Source: Phycisphaerae bacterium (GTDB lineage Bacteria; Planctomycetota; Phycisphaerae; UBA1845). From it: a stretch of 53,882 nucleotides of DNA. The position numbers and the translations under genes were made by a program. The notes below the pieces were generated by a model that was not told where the DNA came from, made no database searches, and was given only the letters and a program-made list of their open reading frames with translations. The stretch is taken from contig JABWBH010000028.1 in the NCBI GenBank assembly GCA_013360585.1, positions 1-53,882 on the forward strand, given 5' to 3'. Positions 9,170-18,181 of the stretch are shown here, in pieces. Each line of letters begins with the position of its first letter. Position 1 is the first letter of the stretch.

Positions 9170-9363
9170 TTCACCTTCTCCTTGACCTCCGGCGGAAGGA
9201 AAACCCGCCGCGAGCGCCCGGTAGTTTAAGGCGCTCGTTCCGCCGGCATCAAGAGCGCAGGCGGAGTTTTCAAAAAGAACGGTACGCTTGGGAATGCCGC
9301 CGCAGACGGTTATGATCCGCACGTTCCCGGCGTCAGCAAGTGTGGCGACGGGGGCGGACAACG

Positions 9364-10347
9364 ATGACCACCACGACGGTACAACTCGCGGACGCCTACG
9401 CGCCGATCGCCGAGCCGCTGCGCGAGGTCGAGGCGGCGTTTGATCGTGAAATCGCCGGCGATCTGGATTTCGTGAATGAAATGTGCGACCGGGTACGCAG
9501 CTACCGGGGGAAGATGCTGCGCCCGGCGCTGCTGCTCCTGTCGGGCAAGGCGTGCGGGGGGTTGACGCCGGAGCACGTCGTGCTGGGGGCGGTGGTCGAG
9601 ATGGTTCACATGGCGACGCTGGTGCATGACGACGTGCTGGACCAAGCCGGGGAGCGGCGGCTGCGCCCGACGGTCAACGCGACGGAGGGAAACATTGCGG
9701 CGGTGCTTCTGGGGGATTACCTGATCAGTCATGCGTTTCACCTTTGCAGCAGCCTGCCGTCATCGCGTGCGTCGCGGATGATCGGTGCGGCGACGAACAC
9801 GGTGTGCGAGGGGGAGCTGATGCAGAACCGCCTTCGCGGTCGGATCGACCTGAGCGAGACGGTGTACTTCGATATCATACGGAGGAAAACGGCGGCGCTG
9901 ACCGCGGTGGCGTGTGAACTGGGAGCCGTGTTCGCGGGGGCGGACGATCGCTGCGTGCGGGCGATGCGGACGTTCGGCGACCGGGCGGGGACGGCGTTTC
10001 AGATCGTGGACGACGTGCTCGACGTGGTCGGTGAGACGGACAAAGTCGGGAAGACGCTGGGGCGCGACGCGGAACTGGGGAAGCCGACGCTGCCGGTGAT
10101 TCACGCTCTTTCGACGCTTGAGGGAGCGGAGCGTTCGCAGTTGTCGAAGATATTGAGTTGCGCCGAGGGTGCGGACCGCGAGGCGCTGCGGGCGATGCTG
10201 GACGCGTCGGGGAGCATCGCGTATGCGATCGGGGTCGCGCGGCGCTTTGTCGAGGAGGCGCAGGCTTGCCTCGAAGGACTTCCGGACCGCGAGGCGCGAG
10301 ACTCTCTGCATGCCCTGGCGGGGTTCATTGTGCGGAGAAGTTTCTGA
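9364..10347 (+). CDS. Trans-polyprenyl diphosphate synthase
   Basis: Both aspartate-rich motifs, DDVLD (89-93) and DDVLD (216-220), are present, with the preceding RGKMLRPALLLLSG and the usual GKTLGRDAELGKPTLP. The enzyme condenses isopentenyl diphosphate with allylic diphosphates through Mg2+ held by these aspartates. At 327 residues it is the IspA/IspB/HepT class, and the short second motif form (DDxxD) is typical of bacterial long-chain synthases for quinone side chains. Chain length is not certain. The start at 9364 has GGCGGA nearby, and an upstream GTG/ATG-type start at 9340 is less likely. Its promoter must lie within the region it shares with the divergent cytochrome gene. Confidence 0.85.
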   Translation: MTTTTVQLADAYAPIAEPLREVEAAFDREIAGDLDFVNEMCDRVRSYRGKMLRPALLLLSGKACGGLTPEHVVLGAVVEMVHMATLVHDDVLDQAGERRLRPTVNATEGNIAAVLLGDYLISHAFHLCSSLPSSRASRMIGAATNTVCEGELMQNRLRGRIDLSETVYFDIIRRKTAALTAVACELGAVFAGADDRCVRAMRTFGDRAGTAFQIVDDVLDVVGETDKVGKTLGRDAELGKPTLPVIHALSTLEGAERSQLSKILSCAEGADREALRAMLDASGSIAYAIGVARRFVEEAQACLEGLPDREARDSLHALAGFIVRRSF

Positions 10348-10425
10348 CAAGCTGCTGCTTATCCCGCTCATGAGCCTTGATCTGAGTCTTTAACCGATTC
10401 CGGTGCTCGGGGATCGGGGTGCTCT

Positions 10426-10620
10426 GTCGTTGTGACGCGACGTGCGATGATGCCCGGGACGGACGGCGATCAGTCGGGCGACGGGTTCTTCTTTCTTTCG
10501 GCGAGCTGCTGTCGTCGCTGCGGGACTTTCGGGTCATCTGCGACAGCTTCCCAGCACGGCCGTGCCGGGCTGTTTTCCAACGCCCCTTCCGGGTCTGAGG
10601 CTTCCGGAGGATCGGTTCCT
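10426..10620. repeat. Dispersed intergenic repeat, copy 2
   Basis: Second copy of the element described at 8420, in the same orientation. Shared order: GTGACGC, ACGTGCGA, GATGCCC, CTGTCGTC, GGGACTTTCGG, GCGACAGCTTCCC. It fills most of the ~300-base gap after the polyprenyl synthase. Boundaries are approximate. The remaining parts of the gap contain nothing I recognise. Confidence 0.6.
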
Positions 10621-10646
10621 GCGGCTGAAGCCGGGTTCGGGGCGAG

Positions 10647-12038
10647 TCAGTTGCACGTCGCGCTGATGCAGTTTTCGAGGCAGACCGCAGGTCCGGCCAG
10701 GGCGGCGAGCCACGCGGCGAAATCGGCGAGGTCAAGATCGGCGTCACCGTCGCGGTCAAGACAGGGAAACGCCTCTGCGTTGCACTCGGGCGGCGGGGAT
10801 TCACCGTCCGCAGTGAAGCAGTTCTGAAGCCGCGCGACGTCGGCGAGGTCGAGCCGGCAGTCGTCCGTCGCATCGCCGCGAGTGAGGCAGAAATTCGGGG
10901 TGATCTTGAAGATCTCGCCTCCCGTCGGGCTGATCATGTAAAGCTCTCCCGCGGCGTCTTCGCCGAAGGAAACGACCCGGTCGCGCCCCCCGCGGTCCGC
11001 CGTGAGTTCCTCGGTGCGGTCGCGAAAGCCGGTGACCTCGCCGTCGATGAGGTGGAAGGAGAACACACGGTCATTGCACAGATCGGCGTAGAAGTACGTT
11101 CCGGCGAGGTCCGGGATGGCTGCGCCGCGGTAGACGGGTCCGCCGATGATGGCGCAGCCGTCGGACGTGGGATACGTCAGGACAGGAGCGGCGTGTTCCG
11201 GCGGGGGGGTGTCGCACTCGCCGGTCCAGATCTCGCCCTCGTAACAATCCCAGCCGAAGTTGGCGCCGGGAGGATCGGATATGAAGCGAACGCTGACTTC
11301 CTCGCGCAGGTGCTCACCGACGTCGGCGATGTAGAGATCGCCGGAGTCTCGATCAAAACTGAAGCGCCAGGGATTTCGCAAACCGAACGCCCAGATTTCG
11401 TCGCGTACACCGTCATCGCCGACGAAGGGATTGTCCGGCGGGACATGGGGCGGCGGGAGTTCCACGTCGAGACGGAGCATTTTGCCGAGGAGGGTTGTCG
11501 GATCCTGGGCGTTGCCGCTGTTGGCGGGGCCTCCGCCGTCGCCCATCCCGACATAAAGCATGCCGTCGCGCGGAGAGAACTGAATGCATCCGCCGTTGTG
11601 GTTGGCGTGGGGCTGAGGAATGACCAGGAGGACCGACTCTGAATCCGGATCGGCGCGGTCGGGATTCTCCGTCACGCGGAAGCGGCTGACGACCGTGTCG
11701 GGGTTGGTGTAGTTGACGTAGAAGAAGCCGTTTTCCTCGAAGCGCGGATGCAGCGCGACCGAGAGGAGGCCTCGCTCGCCACCTTCGGAGACGACGCGGT
11801 CGGTGATATCGAGGAAGGGGGGGTCGAGGGTGCGTCCGCGCAAGAGGAGGCGGACGCGGCCGGCGCGCTCGACGACGAAAAGACGCTCCCCGTCGCAGGG
11901 GTCGGACGTGACAAAGATCGGGTAGTCGAAGCGATCCGCGACGAGGCGACATGCCAGGGGGGTGTCACCTCGCGCGGGAGAAGCCCAGCACAACATCCCG
12001 GCGAGCGAACCTGCGCGAAATGCCCGTAACGGCGACAT
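10647..12038 (-). CDS. PQQ-type soluble sugar dehydrogenase with dockerin-like tail
   Basis: Signal peptide (FRAGSLAGMLCWASPARG), then a six-bladed propeller of the glucose/sorbosone dehydrogenase family. The hallmarks are SEGGERGLLSVALHPRFEENGFFYVNYT, HNGGCIQF, and NPFVGDDGVRDEIWAFGLRNPWRFSFD. Such enzymes oxidise aldoses in the periplasm using PQQ and Ca2+. The last ~80 residues contain two EF-hand-like loops, RGDATDDCRLDLADVARLQ and DRDGDADLDLADFAAWLA, the dockerin-like or Ca2+ binding tail common in planctomycete secreted proteins. Start chosen at 12038, with GAGGA seven bases upstream; a frame to 12146 adds a non-signal-like 36 residues. Without biochemical data, PQQ dependence is inferred from fold only. 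Confidence 0.75.
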   Translation of the reverse strand: MSPLRAFRAGSLAGMLCWASPARGDTPLACRLVADRFDYPIFVTSDPCDGERLFVVERAGRVRLLLRGRTLDPPFLDITDRVVSEGGERGLLSVALHPRFEENGFFYVNYTNPDTVVSRFRVTENPDRADPDSESVLLVIPQPHANHNGGCIQFSPRDGMLYVGMGDGGGPANSGNAQDPTTLLGKMLRLDVELPPPHVPPDNPFVGDDGVRDEIWAFGLRNPWRFSFDRDSGDLYIADVGEHLREEVSVRFISDPPGANFGWDCYEGEIWTGECDTPPPEHAAPVLTYPTSDGCAIIGGPVYRGAAIPDLAGTYFYADLCNDRVFSFHLIDGEVTGFRDRTEELTADRGGRDRVVSFGEDAAGELYMISPTGGEIFKITPNFCLTRGDATDDCRLDLADVARLQNCFTADGESPPPECNAEAFPCLDRDGDADLDLADFAAWLAALAGPAVCLENCISATCN

Positions 12039-12159
12039 GCGACATCCTCGGTTGTTTACCTGACCGGAGATTCTCTGCGGACGTGGCGCCGGGGACAACC
12101 GGGTGCCTGGAAGAGCATTGCACCGGGATGTGCGCAGGAACGGCATCGCGGCGTCGTTC

Positions 12160-12175
12160 TGGCACGCGGCTTGCT
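12160..12175 (+). promoter_or_regulatory. Sigma-54 (-24/-12) promoter
   Basis: TGGCACG, four bases, TTGCT: the exact sigma-54 consensus with GG and GC twelve bases apart. Transcription would start near 12186 and the HAF-repeat protein begins at 12279. Sigma-54 promoters need an AAA+ activator bound upstream; I see no inverted repeat for one within the ~120 bases to the divergent gene. Confidence 0.65.
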
Positions 12176-12278
12176 GGTCTCATACGCGTCACCTCGCATC
12201 GCCCTGAAGGGGCTGTGCTCTACATCAAACATGTCGAACGCTGACGCCGCGACGCGCGGCGGGAAGGGAGGCTCTGTC

Positions 12279-13424
12279 ATGTCTTTGCCTCGAATGAGTC
12301 TGCTGGCGGGTCTGGGAGTGCTGGGGATCGCCGCGTTTGCTGCGGCGCAGGACCGTGCGTTTGTGCGCGTGGATCTGCCGCTGCCGGTTGAGAACGCGGC
12401 GCTGGGCGTGGCGCCGGACGGGAAGTCGCTGGTCGGGTGGACGCGCGTGGGAGACAACACGTGGGCGATCCGCTGGACCGAGCTGGGCGGGACGGAATCG
12501 CTCGGAGAACTGCCCGGAGGCGACGTGTTCGCGGAGGCGCGGGCGACGACGAAGGACGGTGAATTGATCGTCGGCGTGACCTCGACGGACCTGGGTTTAC
12601 AGGCGTTTATGTGGACGCCGAAATACGGGATGGAGGTCGTGACGGATGCGCACATGCCGACGTTCTGCTCAGCGGCGCACGGCGTCTCGCAGGACGGCCG
12701 TGTGATTGTCGGTCAGGCGTACAACTGCGGGTGCGGCGTGGAGGGACGGGCGTTCCGGTGGTCGCTGGAGACGGGCTTTGATTTCCTGATCGGCAATCCT
12801 CAGGACGGCGGGGGATTGTTCCTGCCGGAGCGTGCGCTGGGCGTTTCAGCGGACGGATCGGTGATCGTGGGCGCCGCAAAAGGCGCTCGCGGGACGGAGG
12901 CGTTCTACTGGACCGAGCGTTACGGCGCTGTGGGACTGGGCGATCTGCCTGGCGGCATGTTCTACAGCGTGGCGAACGCGGTTTCCGCGGACGGATCGAC
13001 GGTGGTCGGGGTGAGCTGGACGGAAAACGGCCCGGAAGCGTTCCGGTACAACATCTACGAGGACGCGGGCATGACGAGCCTGGGGGATCTGCCGGACGGG
13101 GTACACAGCAGCCGGGCGCTGGCCGTGTGTGCGGACGGTAGCGTCATTGTTGGCGTGGCGTCGGGCTGGGAAGGGGATGAGGCGTTTGTCTGGGACCGCG
13201 TTAACGGGATGAGGCCGCTGAAGGAAGCGCTCGAGGGTGCTTACGATGCGGATCTGGAAGGCTGGCGTCTAGTTGAGGCGACGGGAGTCTGCAATCAGGG
13301 TCGTGTGGTGGTGGGCTGGGGGATCAACCCGATGGGCCACCGTGATTTGTGGATGGCGCGGCTTCCGGCGCAGAAGCAACCGAAGCCGAATCAGCAGGGG
13401 GTTCGGATTTCGCCGAAGCGGTGA
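12279..13424 (+). CDS. Secreted HAF-repeat protein
   Basis: Signal peptide (MSLLAGLGVLGIAAFAAAQ) followed by at least six repeats of the type SADGSxVVGxxxxxxGxEAFxWT..GxxxLGDLPGG. Clear examples are GVSADGSVIVGAAKG, AVSADGSTVVGVSWT and AVCADGSVIVGVASG. This is the extracellular HAF family, a propeller-like set of repeats of unknown function. The start at 12279 has GGGAGG six bases ahead. The gene lies between a sigma-54 promoter and a strong hairpin terminator, so it is probably expressed alone under a specific signal. Confidence 0.8.
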   Translation: MSLPRMSLLAGLGVLGIAAFAAAQDRAFVRVDLPLPVENAALGVAPDGKSLVGWTRVGDNTWAIRWTELGGTESLGELPGGDVFAEARATTKDGELIVGVTSTDLGLQAFMWTPKYGMEVVTDAHMPTFCSAAHGVSQDGRVIVGQAYNCGCGVEGRAFRWSLETGFDFLIGNPQDGGGLFLPERALGVSADGSVIVGAAKGARGTEAFYWTERYGAVGLGDLPGGMFYSVANAVSADGSTVVGVSWTENGPEAFRYNIYEDAGMTSLGDLPDGVHSSRALAVCADGSVIVGVASGWEGDEAFVWDRVNGMRPLKEALEGAYDADLEGWRLVEATGVCNQGRVVVGWGINPMGHRDLWMARLPAQKQPKPNQQGVRISPKR

Positions 13425-13455
13425 TTGAGAACCCAGCAGACAGGGTTTGCCGAGG

Positions 13456-13486
13456 GAAGGCGGCGGGGTAAGACTCCGCCGCCTTC
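13456..13486 (+). terminator. Hairpin terminator after the HAF gene
   Basis: Perfect 11-base stem GAAGGCGGCGG / CCGCCGCCTTC with a nine-base loop, 32 bases after the HAF stop. The T-run after the stem is poor (GTCATT), so efficiency is uncertain. Its position also argues that the MFS gene does not start at an upstream codon. Confidence 0.6.
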
Positions 13487-13599
13487 GTCATTGGCGCGAC
13501 GATCGGAGCACCGTAAGGTGTGCCGAAGCGTCATTCCGCCGGATCATCGGGTTGATCCGCCCGGAAAACGCTGGTTTTCGAGCAGTAAGCATTCCCTCA

Positions 13600-14910
13600 A
13601 TGAACAACAGCGGCGAGACGGCGGAACTTACGAGCGGAAGGAGAGAGGCTGCCCTGGCGGCAAGCGCGTCGCTGGGGCTGACGGCGTCATCCACGGAAGC
13701 CTGTGCGGCGGCGTCGAGGGGATTGATCGTCCAGCTTGGGTTGACGGTGTTTCTGTCGATGCTGCCGGTGACGATGCTGGTTCCGGTGCTTCGGGAACTG
13801 GTGGCGGAGCGTTTCGGGGGATCGACGGGGTGGGCGCACGCCTTCATGTCGATCAACCTGGTCGGGGGGTTGCTGGCGGCGCCGCTGGGGGCGTGGCTGG
13901 GGGACCGGTGCAACGCGCGGCGCGCGGTGGCGGCTGGAGCGCTGGCGCTGGACGGGGTCATGCTGGCGCTGATGTACGCAGCGGCGCGGTGGCAGCCGTC
14001 GCTGGGGGTTCTGATGGCGCTGCGGTTCGTGGAGGGGGCGGCGCACGTTACGGCGATCTCGGCGCTGATGGCGCTGGCGGGGGACTGGGCCGATCCGCAG
14101 CGGCGCGGGCGCGTGATGGGGGCGGTGGGCGCCTCGATGATGTTCGGGACGGCGATCGGAACGCCGCTGGGGGGGAGACTGGGCAAGACGAATGCGGAAG
14201 CGGTGCTGCTGGTCGGCGCGGTGTTGTGCGCGGCGGCGCTGGCGATGTGCCTGCGGTTGCGCGAGCCCCCGCGACACCGCCAGCCGACGACGATGCGTGA
14301 AACGCTGCTGACGCTGCGGAGTTTCCCGCGGTTGTGGGTTCCTTACGTGTATGCGTTCATCGATCGCTTCTGCGTGGGGGTGCTGATTTCGACGTTCATC
14401 CTTTATCTCGGCAACGTGATGGCGATGACGCCGGAGCGGATCGGGGGATTGATGGCCGCGTTTCTTCTGCCGTTTGCGGCGCTTTGTTATCCCGCGGGGC
14501 GGTTGACGGACCGGTTCGGGCGGGCGCTGCCGATGTGCGCAGGAAGCCTGCTTTTCGGGGTGGTGTACGCGGGATACGGGATGGTATCGCCGGGCGGTCT
14601 GCTGGTGTTGATGCTGCTGTCCGGGGTGTTCAGCGCGATGATGTTCGCCCCGAACCTTGCGATGTGCTCGGACCTTGCGCCGCCGGGGCATCGAGCGGCG
14701 GCGTTCGCGGGGTTCAACATGGCCGGGTCGCTGGGGTTTCTTTGCGGACCGGTGCTGGGAGGGGTGCTGCTGGCGTGGTTTTCACCGCAGATGCCCGAGG
14801 AATCGGCATACCGGGCGACCTTCGTGGTGACGGGAATGACGGAGGTATTGTGCGCGATCGTGAGCATCCCGTGGCTTTTGGCGCTGCGCAGGAAGGGGCT
14901 GACGCGGTGA
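13600..14910 (+). CDS. Major facilitator superfamily transporter
   Basis: Twelve hydrophobic segments are spread over ~436 residues. The MFS motif A lies between segments 2 and 3 as GAWLGDRCNARRAV, with a second-half copy AGRLTDRFGRALP. Glycine-rich GGLLAAPLGAWL and GFLCGPVLGGVLL segments are typical. The family moves small solutes by proton coupling, and drug or metabolite efflux is a common function. Substrate is not predictable. Start at 13600 is the first ATG after the hairpin terminator and lacks a strong Shine-Dalgarno, so the true start could be different. Confidence 0.75.
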   Translation: MNNSGETAELTSGRREAALAASASLGLTASSTEACAAASRGLIVQLGLTVFLSMLPVTMLVPVLRELVAERFGGSTGWAHAFMSINLVGGLLAAPLGAWLGDRCNARRAVAAGALALDGVMLALMYAAARWQPSLGVLMALRFVEGAAHVTAISALMALAGDWADPQRRGRVMGAVGASMMFGTAIGTPLGGRLGKTNAEAVLLVGAVLCAAALAMCLRLREPPRHRQPTTMRETLLTLRSFPRLWVPYVYAFIDRFCVGVLISTFILYLGNVMAMTPERIGGLMAAFLLPFAALCYPAGRLTDRFGRALPMCAGSLLFGVVYAGYGMVSPGGLLVLMLLSGVFSAMMFAPNLAMCSDLAPPGHRAAAFAGFNMAGSLGFLCGPVLGGVLLAWFSPQMPEESAYRATFVVTGMTEVLCAIVSIPWLLALRRKGLTR

Positions 14911-15091
14911 CGGTCGCCGCCACGGCAGAAGCGGCCTGTTGCTCAGACCGCCCGCGAAACGGCGAGATGAACGTTGGGGAAGAATGACCGGGAGGTCGGA
15001 AAAACCCGCCTTCTGACGGGCGCGGTTCGGTCAGGCAGGGGGTGGGTGCGAGCTGAATTGCAACAAGTGGGGTTCCTATCGGAGAAGGTTT

Positions 15092-16477
15092 GTGAATCTG
15101 GATCGTCAAGTCGAGAGCAGTCGTCGTGAGTTTCTGAAGCACAGTGCGATGACGGGCGCGGCGGCGCTGGCGGGCGGCGTGTTGTCGGGATGCGCGGGAC
15201 CGGGCCGGCGGGCGTCGAAGCCGGTCGCCGACGGCACCGTGACGCCGTTGTTCTCTGCGCCGCCGCTGGACGTGGTGCGGATCGGTTTCGTCGGCGTCGG
15301 CGGGATGGGTTCGCATCACGTTCTGAACTGCTTCATGAAGCTCGAAGGCGTGCAGATCAAGGCCGTGTGCGACCTTGTGCCCGAGCGGGTGGCGCGGATT
15401 CAGGACGCGGTGGAGAAGAGCGGGCAGCCGCGTCCGGCAGGGTATGACCGCGGACCGCGGGACTTCGAGCGTCTCTGCGCGGAGGAGGAACTCGATCTGG
15501 TTTTCACGGCGACGCCGTGGGAGTGGCACGTGCCGGTGTGCGTGGCGGCGATGAAGCACGGCAAGCATGCGGCGACGGAGGTTCCCGCGGCGGTGACGAT
15601 CGAGGAATGCTGGGAGCTGGTCGAGACGGCGGAGAAGACGCGACGGCACTGCGTCATGATGGAGAACTGCTGTTATGACCGGGCGGAGATGCTCTGTCTG
15701 AACCTGGTGCGGAAAGGGCTGCTGGGTGAGGTTCTGCACGGAGAATGCGGCTACCTTCATGATCTGCGGGACGTGAAGTTCAGCACGGACGGGGAGGGGT
15801 TGTGGCGGCGGGCGCATTCTCAGACGCGCAACGGGAACCTCTATCCGACGCACGGGGTCGGTCCCGTGGCGCAGTGCATGAACGTGAACCGCGGCGACCG
15901 GTTCGAGTATCTGGTTTCAATGAGCGGTCCGTCGCGCGGATTGCAGCTTTATCAGAAGGAGCGGCTGGCGAAGGATGATCCCCGGCGGCAAGAGACGTAC
16001 GCCTTGGGCGATGTGAACGCGACGCTGATCCGCACGGCGCTGGGCCGGACGATCTATCTTGTTCACGACACGAACCTGCCGCGGCCTTACAGCCGGATCC
16101 ACATCGTGCAGGGGACGCGGGGTTTGTTTGAGAAGTGGCCGGAGCGGATCCACATTGAAGGTCGAAGCCCCGGGCATGAGTGGGAGAAGCTCGATGCGTA
16201 TTACGCCGAGTTCGAACATCCGCTGTGGAAGAGCGAGGCGGTGAACCGGGCCAGCGGGGGGCACGGCGGGATGGATTTCCTCGAGGATTACCGGCTGATC
16301 CAGTGCTTGCGGCAGGGCGTTCCGCTCGACATGGACGTGTACGACGCAGCGGCGTGGAGCGCGTTGGGGCCGCTGTCGGAGACGAGCGTGGCGCGTCGCG
16401 CCCGGACGACGGACGCTCCGGATTTTACGCGCGGGCGGTGGAAGACGCGTCCGGCGCTCGATATCGTTGAAGGTTGA
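15092..16477 (+). CDS. Tat-exported GH109-like Gfo/Idh/MocA protein
   Basis: A twin-arginine signal (SSRREFLKHSAMTGAAALAGG), then a Rossmann nucleotide fold (VRIGFVGVGGMG) and the motif region ATEVPAAVTIEECWELVETAEKT followed by CVMMENCCYDR. This EVP and MMENCCY combination matches glycoside hydrolase family 109 rather than ordinary sugar dehydrogenases, which have EKP. GH109 enzymes use tightly bound NAD+ to cleave N-acetylgalactosaminides by redox-assisted elimination. The length (461) fits. The GTG start at 15092 is preceded by GGAGAAGG. Substrate remains inferred, since planctomycetes have many paralogues of unknown specificity. Confidence 0.75.
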   Translation: MNLDRQVESSRREFLKHSAMTGAAALAGGVLSGCAGPGRRASKPVADGTVTPLFSAPPLDVVRIGFVGVGGMGSHHVLNCFMKLEGVQIKAVCDLVPERVARIQDAVEKSGQPRPAGYDRGPRDFERLCAEEELDLVFTATPWEWHVPVCVAAMKHGKHAATEVPAAVTIEECWELVETAEKTRRHCVMMENCCYDRAEMLCLNLVRKGLLGEVLHGECGYLHDLRDVKFSTDGEGLWRRAHSQTRNGNLYPTHGVGPVAQCMNVNRGDRFEYLVSMSGPSRGLQLYQKERLAKDDPRRQETYALGDVNATLIRTALGRTIYLVHDTNLPRPYSRIHIVQGTRGLFEKWPERIHIEGRSPGHEWEKLDAYYAEFEHPLWKSEAVNRASGGHGGMDFLEDYRLIQCLRQGVPLDMDVYDAAAWSALGPLSETSVARRARTTDAPDFTRGRWKTRPALDIVEG

Positions 16478-16554
16478 GCGCAGCGTGACGAAGGAGCAGC
16501 GCCTCGGCACGGGCACGGCGCGGATTGAAGGCGCCGGGAGGGAAGCGGCGCGGA

Positions 16555-18108
16555 ATGCGCGTGGAGCTGGGATTTGCGCTGCGGCTGGCGTGGATTCCTC
16601 TGGCGTTTCTGCTGGGGGTGCGGGGTCTGCACGCCGTGCGGGACTTCGGTCAGCCGACGGAGCTGCTTCACATCAGCACGGTCCCGGCTTGCCTGGCGCA
16701 GGAAGTGACACGGCATCGCCCGGTGTACCGATCGTTTGACGCCCCGCCGTATTACCTGGCGCTTTACGGTCCGTTGCTGTATTACATTCCTGGATGGATC
16801 AACCGCTCGCTGGAGTGGGGCGGGACCGATCTGGTGATGCTCGGTCGCGGGATTTCGTTGGGGGCGCTGGGAGTCGGCGTCGTGGTTCTCGCGCGTCTGA
16901 TGCGGCGCTGGGGACATGCCTCGGCGAGTCTCACCGCGCTGATGACGGGGATGTTCCTGGCGTCGGGGGTGCTCTGGCCGATCTGCCTGAGCTTCCGCCC
17001 GGATGCGGCGGAGTTCATGTTCGTGGCGCTGGCGGGGGCGGCGCTGCTGCGGTGGGAGCGGTCAGCGTTGCGTCTGCTGGCGATTCCTCTGCTGCTGGCG
17101 GCTTTTCTGTATAAACAGTCGGCGGTTTCAGCGCTGGCGGGTTTTGCGGCGTATCTGTGGCTGCGCGGACGGCGCGGGGCGGCGGTGGGGTTCGTCGTGA
17201 CGGGGGCGGGGGTGTTCACGGCGGTGGGGGCAGCGGTGAACGCGGCCACCGGCGGGGCGTACGTTCTGAACTGCTTCACGGCGCTGGACGCGAACGTGAC
17301 GGTGAGCAATCTCTGGACGATCTGGAACCCGGAGACGGCGGCGTCGGTAGGCGGTCCTTTTGTGCTGGCGGCGATGCGGATGATGCGTCGAGGACGCCGG
17401 CGCGCCGAGCTGCCCGCGGTGCTCGCGGTCGTCGGGATTGCAGCGGGATGCGCGGCGAGTGTCCGGGACGGGGCGGGCGTGAATTATTTTGTTCAGCCGC
17501 TGGGATGGGCGTGCGTCTGTGCCGCGCGGGAGCTGGGGTCACGGATGCGGCTCTCCCGTGTCCGAAGCGAGACGGGCCGGGCTGCGCCTCGACCGTCGTC
17601 CGCTGCGTTCATCGCGGGTTGCGCGGTGGCGGCGAGCCTTGTCCTGCCGACGGCGGCGCATGCCGCGGACCTTCCCTTGCAACTGCGGCTCGTGGATCGG
17701 CGCGGCGAGATCCAGCGAGACCAGCAGACGCTTCTTCACAACGTCAGCACCCTTCTGAATCGGCTGGAGGGACCGGTGATCAGCGAGTTGGGCGCGCTGG
17801 GATTGTATCTCGACGAGCCTTACATGCTGGACCTGCTGACGTTCACGGGGCTGGCGGATCAGGGCGTGTTCGACGACCGTCGGCTGATGAGTGACATTCG
17901 CGAGGGACGGGTTGCGGCGGTGGTGCTCGAATTCGACCTTGAGCGCGACGGCGTGCCTTATTATCAGTCGACGGCGCGCGTCCGGTCGGCGTGGCTCGAG
18001 GTTCTTCGGCAAGCCGGGTACGTTCACCTTGAAGCGGGTTGGCTGCACCTGTATATCCGTCCGGACGCGTACGAAGCGTTGCGAAAGACGAGCGGACCGC
18101 CGGGTTGA
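16555..18108 (+). CDS. Polytopic membrane protein, GT-C-like
   Basis: 517 residues with about nine to ten transmembrane segments in the first 360, then a soluble domain of ~150 residues. Early residues have a pattern with EVTRHRPVYRSFDAPPYYLALYGPLLYY in the first loop, which is like the large loop of membrane glycosyltransferases acting on polyprenyl-linked sugars. I do not see the defining aspartate motif with certainty, so GT-C membership is only suggested. The start at 16555 has GGGAGGGAAG ten bases upstream. It is close to the GH109-like gene (77 bases) and could be a co-transcribed cell-envelope gene. Confidence 0.5.
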   Translation: MRVELGFALRLAWIPLAFLLGVRGLHAVRDFGQPTELLHISTVPACLAQEVTRHRPVYRSFDAPPYYLALYGPLLYYIPGWINRSLEWGGTDLVMLGRGISLGALGVGVVVLARLMRRWGHASASLTALMTGMFLASGVLWPICLSFRPDAAEFMFVALAGAALLRWERSALRLLAIPLLLAAFLYKQSAVSALAGFAAYLWLRGRRGAAVGFVVTGAGVFTAVGAAVNAATGGAYVLNCFTALDANVTVSNLWTIWNPETAASVGGPFVLAAMRMMRRGRRRAELPAVLAVVGIAAGCAASVRDGAGVNYFVQPLGWACVCAARELGSRMRLSRVRSETGRAAPRPSSAAFIAGCAVAASLVLPTAAHAADLPLQLRLVDRRGEIQRDQQTLLHNVSTLLNRLEGPVISELGALGLYLDEPYMLDLLTFTGLADQGVFDDRRLMSDIREGRVAAVVLEFDLERDGVPYYQSTARVRSAWLEVLRQAGYVHLEAGWLHLYIRPDAYEALRKTSGPPG

Positions 18109-18181
18109 ACGCGGATACGCGCCGAGTAAGATCAACTTGACCGGAAAGAAGAATACCAACGCGCCAGGGAGGGCCCGAAAG

